Assembly: GCF_039652555.1 (NCBI RefSeq)
Contig: NZ_JBDJAF010000004.1
Coordinates: forward strand, 1 to 64,000
Reading direction: 5' to 3'
DNA: 64,000 nucleotides
DNA from: Parafrigoribacterium mesophilum
GTDB taxonomy: Bacteria > Actinomycetota > Actinomycetes > Actinomycetales > Microbacteriaceae
The notes under the pieces were generated by a model. The model ran no database searches. It saw only the letters and a program-made list of their open reading frames with translations, and was not told the origin of the DNA. This document shows positions 56,579 through 64,000 of the stretch, piece after piece; positions within the stretch are counted from its first letter, which is position 1, and the number at the start of each line of letters is the position of its first letter. A program made the translations under genes and the position numbers.

Positions 56579-57488
56579 TGGATAAGACTAGTTGCACAGC
56601 ACGCGAGATTCGCTCAGGGTCATCGTAGTCGAGCCAGGTGGTGAGCTTCTCGCGCCGGAACCAGCCGACCTGCCGGCGCGCGTACCGCCGGGTGAGCGCC
56701 GCGGTCAGCGCGATGGCCTCGGCCTCCTCGACTCGGCCGGCCAGCTGCGCGATCGCCTGGGCGTAGCCGATCGCCCGGCCAGCGGTCCCCGCCTGCTCGA
56801 TGCCGCGCGGCAGCAGTGAGCGCACCTCCTCGACCAGGCCAGCGCGCCACATGCCGCGCACGCGATCATCGAGGCGCGCCACCAGTTCGGCGCGCGGGGC
56901 ACGAAGGCCGAGGATCGTCGTCGGCATCCAGGTGCTGGTCTGCGCCGGCAGGCCGGCCCCGAACGGTGCACCGGTCAGCTCGACCACCTCAAGAGCGCGA
57001 ACGATTCTGCGGCCGTTGTGCGGTCCGATCGCCTCGGCCGCGACCGGGTCCACCGCCGCGAGCCTGTCGTACAGCGCCGCGGTGCCATGGGCCGCCAATT
57101 CGGCCTCGAGCCGACCGCGGACCGCGGCGTCGGTGCCCGGGAAGCGGAAGTCGTACAGTACCGAGGAGACGTAAAGCCCGGAACCGCCCACCAGGATCGG
57201 GACTGCGCCGCGGTCGAGGATGTCCTGCACCGCCTTGCGCGCCGCGTCCTGGTAGCGGGCCACGCTGGCGTCCTCGCTGACCTCGAGCACATCGAAAAGG
57301 TGGTGCGGGATCCCGCGGCGGGCAGCGACCGGTAGCTTGGCGGTGCCGATGTCCATGCCGCGATACAGCTGCATGGCGTCGGCGTTGACGATCTCCGCCG
57401 CCTCGCCGTGGGCTGCCAGCGCCTCCGCGAGGTCGAGTGACAGGTCGGACTTTCCCGTCCCGGTGGCGCCGACGACGGCGACTAGCAT
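56571..57488 (-). CDS. miaA: tRNA dimethylallyltransferase
   Basis: 305 aa. P-loop [52 protein letters not shown] and [20 protein letters not shown] are all present; it prenylates A37 of tRNAs reading U-starting codons. It comes directly after recX with a 14-bp gap. In many actinobacteria miaB stands between recX and miaA; here it does not. Confidence 0.95.
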   Translation of the reverse strand: MLVAVVGATGTGKSDLSLDLAEALAAHGEAAEIVNADAMQLYRGMDIGTAKLPVAARRGIPHHLFDVLEVSEDASVARYQDAARKAVQDILDRGAVPILVGGSGLYVSSVLYDFRFPGTDAAVRGRLEAELAAHGTAALYDRLAAVDPVAAEAIGPHNGRRIVRALEVVELTGAPFGAGLPAQTSTWMPTTILGLRAPRAELVARLDDRVRGMWRAGLVEEVRSLLPRGIEQAGTAGRAIGYAQAIAQLAGRVEEAEAIALTAALTRRYARRQVGWFRREKLTTWLDYDDPERISRAVQLVLSNG

Positions 57489-57502
57489 TCTGCTCTCACC
57501 GG

Positions 57503-58128
57503 TCAGTCGAAGGCCACGCCGGACCGGTGCCCCGGCAGCGCCTCGCGCACGGCGGCGCGCACCACCTCGGACGAGTACCCCTTGCGCATCAGGTAGCCGC
57601 TGAGCCGGCGCACCGCGGTCTCGTGATCGAGCCCGGTCAGCCGACGCGCCCGGTCTTGTGCCAGGTGCGCCGCGGTGGCCTGCTCGTCATCGTCGTCGAT
57701 CTGGGCGAGGGCGTCGTCGATGTGGTGCTGCTCGACGTGCCGGCGCCGCAGCTCCGCGGTCAGTGCCGACCGGCCGAGCCCCTTGCGTTGGTGCCTGGTT
57801 CTGACCAGCATGTCGGCGAGGGCGCCGTCGTCAATGAGACCGAGCTCCTCGAGTCGCGCGAGTTCGGTCGCCACGGCATCCTCGTCGAGGTCCCTGGCGC
57901 GCAGCACCTGCTCGAGTTCCCAGCGAGACATGTCGCGCCGGGTCAACGCGCGGATGCTCGTCTCCCGAGCCCGGGACTTTTTCGGGCGAACCGGAGCCGG
58001 GGTGTCCGCCTGAACAGGAGCACCGGCGACAGGCGTGCCGGCGGTAGGAGCGCCGGGGACAGGCGGCATCACCCCGGGGAGATAGGTCACCGGGGCGAGG
58101 CCGTCATCGGACTTCATCTGCCGACTCG

Positions 58129-58132
<4 letters not shown>
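57503..58132 (-). CDS. recX: RecA regulatory protein RecX
   Basis: 209 aa. A Pro/Ala/Thr-rich N-terminal 55 residues ([26 protein letters not shown]) precede three RecX helical repeats: [75 protein letters not shown], and [27 protein letters not shown]. It overlaps recA by 4 bp. It restrains RecA filaments. Confidence 0.92.
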
Positions 58133-59214
<1,082 letters not shown>

Positions 59215-59488
59215 GGTGTTGGTCCTTAGCGGTTGTGGATGGTGTGCCTACAGGCTGACGCGTGTGCTCCTGGCCGGTGGTGCAGGGCCCGGTAACACTG
59301 CGACAAGGCGGGTGTTGAGTTGTTCGAACGACGTGCATCGTCGTGCGAGTCACACGGTACGCCGGGCCTGCGACATTGACGTGCAGGACAGGCCGATTGT
59401 GAATAACTCGATTCGATGTCGCCTTGGGAGGAGTCTAACAAATGGCCGAAGACATGTTCGAGGCGGTTCGGCCGGCGAGTCGCGACGG
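59215..59488 (-). promoter_or_regulatory. recA upstream region with SOS half-site palindrome
   Basis: 274 bp with no gene. GTTCGAAC (59322-59329) supplies a TCGAAC half-site, but no GTTCGA partner lies at the correct 4-bp spacing. A full LexA box is therefore not clear. The long leader suggests a promoter between here and the DUF3046 end. Confidence 0.35.
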
Positions 59489-59731
59489 TCAGCGTCCTTT
59501 TCGGATCTGGCCGACTCCGTAGCGGCGCTCGGAAGGAACATCCATGTCCGCGCACAGGGCCAGCCAGACATCGCGCACCGGCACCCCTGCCGCGATGGCT
59601 CGCTCGGCCGTGACATCGCCCAGAGCACCACCGCTATCCAGAGTGGTCAGCACGAGGTCACGCACCAGGGCGCGACCGTAGACGTCGCCGAACTCGTCGG
59701 TCACCGCACGCCAGAACTCACTCAGTCGCAC
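59489..59731 (-). CDS. DUF3046 family protein
   Basis: 80 aa, MRLSEFWRAVTDEFGDVYGRALVRDLVLTTLDSGGALGDVTAERAIAAGVPVRDVWLALCADMDVPSERR, the actinobacterial DUF3046 pattern found just upstream of recA. It starts with GTG at 59731, at the edge of a 14-bp tandem repeat array. No strong ribosome binding site. Function unknown; synteny suggests a link with RecA. Confidence 0.85.
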   Translation of the reverse strand: MRLSEFWRAVTDEFGDVYGRALVRDLVLTTLDSGGALGDVTAERAIAAGVPVRDVWLALCADMDVPSERRYGVGQIRKGR

Positions 59732-59732
59732 T

Positions 59733-59788
59733 GTTTCACCCGCACTACTTCACCCGCACTGTTTCCCCCGCACTGCTTCATTCGCATT
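59733..59788. repeat. Four tandem 14-bp repeats before DUF3046
   Basis: Units GTTTCACCCGCACT, ACTTCACCCGCACT, GTTTCCCCCGCACT and GCTTCATTCGCATT run from 59733 to 59788, with decreasing similarity. The half unit next to the gene (TCGCACT) contains the GTG start. Confidence 0.88.
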
Positions 59789-59844
59789 GTCGCATCCAGA
59801 CCGTCCTTGTCGAAAAGGCCCACCAACGACAAACGCGGCCACCA

Positions 59845-59871
59845 AACACAAACGCGCCCCGGGCCCGCGTT
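59845..59871 (-). terminator. Possible terminator after the ClgR-type gene
   Basis: AACGCG and CGCGTT pair around a GC-rich 9-nt loop and are followed on the minus strand by TGTGTTTGG, a weak T-rich tract. Confidence 0.4.
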
Positions 59872-59929
59872 AAGCGAACCGGAGCGCGTCTGCTGTGAAA
59901 CAAGTAGTGGGCGAAGCAGTGAATGGCGT

Positions 59930-60238
59930 CTAGTGGACGACCATTCCTGCATCGAAGTCCGCGACAAGGTCGTCGGGAACCGTGTCGGGAATCACATTGA
60001 TCCCCTCGACGATGGCCAGACGATCCCCTACTTCACGCATGATGACGGAAATCGGCGTCTCCAACGCATCGGCGACCGACGCAAGGATTTCCGAGCTGGC
60101 CTCTTTCTGACCACGCTCAACCTCACTCAGGTAGCCGAGTGCGACACTCGCTTTGCTCGCGACCTGACGAAGGGTACGACCCTTCTGCAGACGAAAGTCC
60201 CGGAGCACGTCACCAATTTCCTGACGAACTAGAACCAT
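59930..60238 (-). CDS. clgR: ClgR-type XRE-family transcriptional regulator
   Basis: 102 aa. MVLVRQEIGDVLRDFRLQKGRTLRQVASKASVALGYLSEVERGQKEASSEILASVADALETPISVIMREV is a near-textbook ClgR N-terminal helix-turn-helix. In actinobacteria ClgR activates clp protease genes. ATG at 60238 follows GAGGAGG; the upstream frame from 60316 is not favoured. The position between cinA and recA is the normal one. The C-terminus ends in a short degron-like DFDAGMVVH; ClgR is known to be proteolysed by Clp, so this tail may matter. Confidence 0.9.
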   Translation of the reverse strand: MVLVRQEIGDVLRDFRLQKGRTLRQVASKASVALGYLSEVERGQKEASSEILASVADALETPISVIMREVGDRLAIVEGINVIPDTVPDDLVADFDAGMVVH

Positions 60239-60325
60239 TGGACCCTCCTCGTAATTCTGACTGTGCCGCCTGTTGACTTCCGATAGCCACGTAACACTAC
60301 AACCATCGATCCTCACACTCTAACC

Positions 60326-60353
60326 AGTACAGTCTGTATTGCGCTTGTTAACT
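60326..60353 (-). promoter_or_regulatory. Candidate clgR promoter with palindromic operator
   Basis: -35 TTAACA (60348-60353), 16 bp, -10 TACTGG (60326-60331). TACAGTCTGTA, an 11-bp palindrome, sits between them at 60330-60340. The leader to the ATG is about 80 bp. Confidence 0.4.
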
Positions 60354-60394
60354 GCTATCTGTAACGGGATCGAGACTGGAATGATTCCCCGACG

Positions 60395-62086
60395 GTGACC
60401 CGTGTGAATCTAGGTCACACTGGACGTGTGGTCCGGTCACTGTCGCTGCGCATGCAACTGCTTCTCTTGCAGGTTGCCATCGTGTTGATCACCGTGGTCG
60501 GCACCGGAATCGTCGCCAGCTGGTTGCAGGAGCAACAGCTTCGCGACGCGTACCGCGACCGGATGATCGGGGTGGCGCAGTCCGTCGCCCGGCTGCCGGC
60601 GATCATCGACGCGTTCGACGAGCCCGACCCGAGCCAGACGATCCAGCCGATCGCCGAGGTGGTGCGGAAGGCATCCAACGTCACCTACGTCGTGGTCACC
60701 AACGACAAGGGCATCCGCTACTCCCACCCCGACCCGGCCAGGATCGGCCACGAGGTCTCCACCGACCCGGGTACCGCGCTGTCCGGGAAGATGTTCGTGG
60801 GCACCCAGACCGGAACCCTGGGCGAGTCGTGGCGGGTGAAATTGCCGATCTTCGACGCCGACCACAAGGTGATGGGTGTGGTGTCCGTCGGCATCCTCGA
60901 ATCCGACTTGCGGAACGACTACCTGGGCAACTCCACACTGCTGTTCATCACGATCGGTGTGGCGGCCATCCTCGGCATGATCGGAGCCGCGGGAGTGAGC
61001 GCCGTGATCCGCAGGCGCATCTATGGGCTAGAGCCGGACGAGATCGCCGGCCTGCTGGAGACCCGCGAGGCCATGCTCCACGGCGTTCGGGAGGGACTCG
61101 TCGCGCTCGACGAGTCCGGCCGGATCTCGCTGATCAACGACGCCGGCGTCCGGCTGCTCGGCCTGGATCCGGAGCAGCAAATCGTCGGCCTGCCCGCGAG
61201 CGAGGTGCTCGACCCGGAGTTGATCCGGATGGTCGCCGAGAACGCGACAGAGCAGCGACTGGTGCTTTCCGGCGAACGGGTGCTGCTGGTGCGCCGGGAC
61301 TCGGCGACGATCGACGGCCGGGTCATCGGCGCCATGCTCATCCTGCGGGACAACACCGAGCTGCACACGCTGCTGCGGGATCTGGACGGCGCCCAGGACC
61401 TCGCCGACGGCCTGCGCTCTCAGGCGCACGGTTTCGCGAACAAACTACACGTGATCTCCGGGCTGCTCGAGCTCGGGCATTTCTCCGAGGCGGTCGCGTT
61501 CATCGAACGGGCCGGCAGCGGCGGGTCACTCTCCAGCGTCACGGACTCCTCCGGGATCCGCGACCTCGAAGTGGCGGCGCTGCTGCTGGTGAAGCAGACG
61601 CGGGCCAAGGAATCGGGCATCGTCGTGGAGGTCGCTCCGGACTCGTCCCTGGCACCGATCCCCTCCGATCCGCCGTCGACGGCGCTGCGCGGGGACCTGC
61701 TGACGGTGCTCGGCAACCTGCTCGACAACGCCGTGGAAGCTTGTCAGTACGGCGGCCGTATCGAGGTGTCGATCATCCGAGAGCCGGAGGACGCCGGTGA
61801 GGTGCTCACGGTCGCCGTCAGTGACAACGGCCCGGGAATCCCGCAGTCGCTGCGGGAGCGGGTGTTCACTCCTGGCTACTCATCCAAGACCGCGCCACCT
61901 GGGCGACTCTCCCCCGGCCGCGGGATCGGATTGACGCTGGTCAAGCGCATCGCGCAACGATACGGCGGGCAGGTGGTCATCACCGACCGATCACCGTGCG
62001 GTGCGTGCGTCACGGTGAGGCTGCCGCTGTCGGCGTCGCCGGATGCCGTGGCGCCGGCCGGCACGGCACGCGGGAGCATCGTGTGA
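60395..62086 (+). CDS. CitA/DcuS-type sensor histidine kinase
   Basis: 563 aa. First span at about 20-42 (MQLLLLQVAIVLITVVGTGIVAS), an extracytoplasmic sensor of 130 residues with the PDC/Cache-like YVVVTNDKGIRYSHPDPARIGHEVSTD, second span 181-206, a cytoplasmic PAS domain (GVREGLVALDESGRISLINDAGVRLLG), then the H-box LRSQAHGFANKLHVISGLLELG (H345), N-box LLDNAVEAC, and G-box DNGPGIP with GRGIGLTLVKR. This is the HPK7 form for di/tricarboxylates. The target substrate is unknown. Starting codon is a GTG; another at 60428 is possible. The partner regulator overlaps its stop. Confidence 0.9.
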   Translation: MTRVNLGHTGRVVRSLSLRMQLLLLQVAIVLITVVGTGIVASWLQEQQLRDAYRDRMIGVAQSVARLPAIIDAFDEPDPSQTIQPIAEVVRKASNVTYVVVTNDKGIRYSHPDPARIGHEVSTDPGTALSGKMFVGTQTGTLGESWRVKLPIFDADHKVMGVVSVGILESDLRNDYLGNSTLLFITIGVAAILGMIGAAGVSAVIRRRIYGLEPDEIAGLLETREAMLHGVREGLVALDESGRISLINDAGVRLLGLDPEQQIVGLPASEVLDPELIRMVAENATEQRLVLSGERVLLVRRDSATIDGRVIGAMLILRDNTELHTLLRDLDGAQDLADGLRSQAHGFANKLHVISGLLELGHFSEAVAFIERAGSGGSLSSVTDSSGIRDLEVAALLLVKQTRAKESGIVVEVAPDSSLAPIPSDPPSTALRGDLLTVLGNLLDNAVEACQYGGRIEVSIIREPEDAGEVLTVAVSDNGPGIPQSLRERVFTPGYSSKTAPPGRLSPGRGIGLTLVKRIAQRYGGQVVITDRSPCGACVTVRLPLSASPDAVAPAGTARGSIV

Positions 62087-62790
62087 GCACGCCGCAGCGC
62101 GCACCGCTGCGCACCCTCATCGTCGACGACGACCGGTCCGTCGCCAGCATCCACCGCCTCTTCGTCGAAGCTCACGAGGGCTTCACCGTGGTCGGGGAGG
62201 CGCACTCCGGCGCTGCGGCCCTGGAGCAGGTGGAGTTGCTGGCTCCGGATGTCGTGCTGCTCGACGTCTATCTTCCGGACTTCTCCGGCCTGGAGGTGCT
62301 CAGCCGACTCAGCGTGGAACGGGCCAGGCGGGTCGAAGTGATCGCGGTGACGGCGGCCCGCGACCTTGCGAGCGTGCGGGAAGCACGGGCGAACGGTGTG
62401 CGGCACTACCTGGTCAAGCCGTTCACCGCATCCGCCTTGCGGGAACGCCTCGACGAGGTGCTGCATCACCACACCACACTGCAGCGCAGCCGCGGCGCCG
62501 CGCTCGACCAACGCACCGTTGATGAGATCCTCGGCGGCAGTGGCGTCGGCAACGGATCGTCCAGCTCGCCACCGAAGGGGGTGTCGGCGGCGACGCTGAA
62601 GCGGGTATCCGCAGCGCTCAGCGAAGCGCACGGCGACCTGTCCGCGAGCCAGCTCGCCGAACGGGTCGGCATGTCCCGCGTCGGTGCGCGGCGCTACCTG
62701 GAGTATCTCGTCGCGCGAGGCCTCGCATCGGTGGAACCGCGCTACGGCGCCACCGGACGCCCGGAGAACCGGTACCGTTCGCCGCTGTAG
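62083..62790 (+). CDS. CitB/DcuR-type response regulator
   Basis: 235 aa. Receiver domain with D15/D16 (LIVDDDRSV), phospho-acceptor D61 (VVLLDVYLPDFSG), T90 in VIAVTAA and K112 in YLVKPF. The C-terminal part GDLSASQLAERVGMSRVGARRYLEYLVARGLASVEPRYGATGRPENRY is the CitB-family helix-turn-helix. The GTG start overlaps the kinase stop. No dicarboxylate transporter lies next to it, so its regulon is elsewhere. Confidence 0.9.
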   Translation: MSTPQRAPLRTLIVDDDRSVASIHRLFVEAHEGFTVVGEAHSGAAALEQVELLAPDVVLLDVYLPDFSGLEVLSRLSVERARRVEVIAVTAARDLASVREARANGVRHYLVKPFTASALRERLDEVLHHHTTLQRSRGAALDQRTVDEILGGSGVGNGSSSSPPKGVSAATLKRVSAALSEAHGDLSASQLAERVGMSRVGARRYLEYLVARGLASVEPRYGATGRPENRYRSPL

Positions 62791-62797
62791 GCGCGTT

Positions 62798-63295
62798 CTA
62801 CCCGGCCGGGATTCCGAGCTCTTCGACGAGCCAGCGCAGCGCGGCATCCACCACGGCCCGGCGGATCTCGTTGCGGGTGCCGCTCAGCGCCAGCGCGCGG
62901 GTGCGCGCCTTGTCGCCGTGCGCCAGCCCGAGGTACACCGTGCCGACCGGATGCCCGTCCTGCGGATCGGGCCCCGCGACGCCGGTGGTGGACAGGCCGA
63001 TCGACGCGGGAACGCCATCGACGGCAAGCGCGTCCCGCACCCCGACCGCCATCTGTGCGGCGACCTGCGGATGCACGGCGCCGTGCTCGGCGAGCAGTGC
63101 GGCGTCAACGCCCAACAGCGCGTGTTTCAACGCGGTGCGGTACGCGACGATGCCGCCGTTGACCACGACTGACGCTCCCGGCGTGGCGATCAGTTCCGCC
63201 GCCAACGCTCCGCCGGTGAGCGACTCGGCGACCCCGATGGTCTCGCCGCGGGCGGTGAGCGCTGCGATGACCTGCGCGGACAGCTGGTTAGACAC
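62798..63295 (-). CDS. cinA: CinA C-terminal domain protein (NMN deamidase type)
   Basis: 165 aa. GETIGVAESLTGGALAAELIATPGASVVVNGGIVAYRTALKHALLGVDAALLAEHGAVHPQVAAQMAVGVRDAL and GLSTTGVAGPDPQDGHPVGTVYLGLAHG are the PncC/CinA-C motifs. The N-terminal MoCF domain is absent, as is usual in this lineage. The gene overlaps pgsA by 8 bp. It probably returns NMN to the NAD cycle by making nicotinate mononucleotide. Confidence 0.9.
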   Translation of the reverse strand: MSNQLSAQVIAALTARGETIGVAESLTGGALAAELIATPGASVVVNGGIVAYRTALKHALLGVDAALLAEHGAVHPQVAAQMAVGVRDALAVDGVPASIGLSTTGVAGPDPQDGHPVGTVYLGLAHGDKARTRALALSGTRNEIRRAVVDAALRWLVEELGIPAG

Positions 63296-63944
63296 GGCGC
63301 GGCCGGCTCACTCGGTACGCCTTGACCAGGTAGTCGATCCCGGTGAGCACCGTCAGCACCAGGGCGGCACCCATGACGACGCCGTTGACCCAGTGCATCC
63401 AGTCGCCCAGAAAGACCCAAAGCGGCACGAGGTACAGCGAGATGGCGACCGCTTGCACGACGGTCTTCAGCTTGCCGCCCGGCGAGGCGGCGACCACCCG
63501 ATTGCGCAGCACGGCGAAGCGGAACGCGGTGATGCCCAATTCACGGACCAGGATGACGATGGTGACCCACCACCACAGCTCGCCCAGCAGGGACAGGGCG
63601 ACCAGTGCGCCGCCGGTGAGCACCTTGTCGGCGATCGGGTCAAGAAGCTTGCCGACGTTGGTGACGAGGTTCTGACGGCGTGCCAGACGACCGTCGACGC
63701 TGTCGGTGACGATGGCGACGATGAAGAGCGCGGCGGCCAGGTAGCGCAGCAGGCCCAGCTCACCGGCGTCGGCGAGCAGCATCCAGATGAACAGGGGGGC
63801 GAGCAGGATGCGCACCACCGTGATGATGTTCGCGACGTTGCCGTTGCTCGCCGGAGTATCGCCCGCCCTGGCGACCCGACCGCGCATCGAACTGCCCCGG
63901 GAAGCGCCTGCCATCCCGGAGTCGAAAGCATCCGGAGATGTCAC
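63288..63944 (-). CDS. pgsA: CDP-diacylglycerol-glycerol-3-phosphate phosphatidyltransferase
   Basis: 218 aa, a membrane enzyme with about five spans. The CDP-alcohol phosphotransferase motif is TDSVDGRLARRQNLVTNVGKLLDPIADK, giving D-x2-D-G-x2-A-R-x8-G-x3-D-x3-D. The first 35 residues are polar. It makes phosphatidylglycerophosphate. The GTG start at 63944 lies 4 bp after the ftsK stop; another start further in is possible. Confidence 0.9.
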   Translation of the reverse strand: MTSPDAFDSGMAGASRGSSMRGRVARAGDTPASNGNVANIITVVRILLAPLFIWMLLADAGELGLLRYLAAALFIVAIVTDSVDGRLARRQNLVTNVGKLLDPIADKVLTGGALVALSLLGELWWWVTIVILVRELGITAFRFAVLRNRVVAASPGGKLKTVVQAVAISLYLVPLWVFLGDWMHWVNGVVMGAALVLTVLTGIDYLVKAYRVSRPRRV

Positions 63945-63948
63945 GGCC

Positions 63949-64000
63949 CTACTCCCTACCGGTCAGCTTCCAGGCATCCTCGTCCGAGCCGCCCTCCACC
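63949..64000 (-). CDS. ftsK: FtsK C-terminal tail (window edge)
   Basis: The minus strand at the right edge reads VEGGSDEDAWKLTGRE and a TAG at 63949-63951. An acidic stretch followed by DAW-x-L-T-G is the usual end of actinobacterial FtsK/SpoIIIE translocases, which also fits the ftsK-pgsA-cinA-clgR order. Only 16 residues are present, so the assignment rests on position and this tail. Confidence 0.65.
   Translation of the reverse strand, partial: VEGGSDEDAWKLTGRE

Noticed and set aside
59322..59337. A full LexA box upstream of recA
   Set aside because: Only GTTCGAAC is present; the second half does not appear at the right spacing.

Overview
The window is about 64 kb of high-GC chromosomal DNA from an actinobacterium. 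The gene content and order point to the Microbacteriaceae or close Micrococcales. Evidence includes the parA-scpA-scpB-rluB-tyrA-cmk-der cluster, the ftsK-pgsA-cinA-clgR-DUF3046-recA-recX block, LexA beside a LysM protein, a PriA-type HisA, a ClgR-type regulator, a tRNA-free 16S-23S spacer, and many genes that look leaderless. I do not assign a genus. Nearly all genes lie on the minus strand; the plus-strand exceptions are few and mostly accessory.

Layout: (1) 1-100 is the 3' end of an IS481-like transposase that ends exactly at the der stop codon. (2) 96-8403 runs der, cmk, tyrA, rluB, scpB, scpA, parA, xerD and a Nudix hydrolase, followed by pyrG to 10087. (3) 10088-11337 is an accessory islet: a plus-strand AbiEi-like/DUF559 nuclease-fold gene flanked by three 53-bp copies of one hairpin repeat. 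(4) 11338-17018 holds recN, nadK, tlyA, a small conserved protein, a HAD phosphatase and a TPR-like protein. (5) 17104-22900 is one complete rRNA operon (16S-23S-5S, minus strand) with tandem promoters and a terminator. (6) 23086-26841 holds tyrS, a SatD-like gene with a membrane partner (plus strand), a VOC protein and a 3-methyladenine glycosylase. (7) 26847-34861 is the arginine pathway argCJBDFGH without argR. (8) 34930-38480 is pheST. (9) 38492-42771 is a glutamate/polar amino-acid ABC transporter with two paralogous binding proteins. (10) 42830-45589 holds a SpoU methyltransferase, rplT-rpmI-infC and a DUF1844 gene. (11) 45690-48004 is a second amino-acid ABC transporter. (12) 48165-52070 is sseB, priA, hisH, hisB and hisC. 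(13) 52101-55727 holds the LysM protein, lexA, hflX and a methyltransferase. (14) 55703-64000 holds dapF, miaA, recX, recA, DUF3046, clgR, a plus-strand CitA/CitB-type two-component system, cinA, pgsA and the ftsK tail.

Functionally the window combines chromosome segregation (ParA, ScpA/B, XerD, FtsK), DNA damage response (RecN, RecA, RecX, LexA and a probable SOS division inhibitor), ribosome and translation functions, and arginine, histidine and phenylalanine/tyrosine metabolism. Two kinds of small repeat run through it. One is dispersed palindromic elements: a GGTCTCGAC/GACC-type family, one copy of which lies in frame inside pheT, and the 53-bp elements around the DUF559 gene. The other is short perfect tandem duplications of 14 to 36 bp sitting on start or stop codons.
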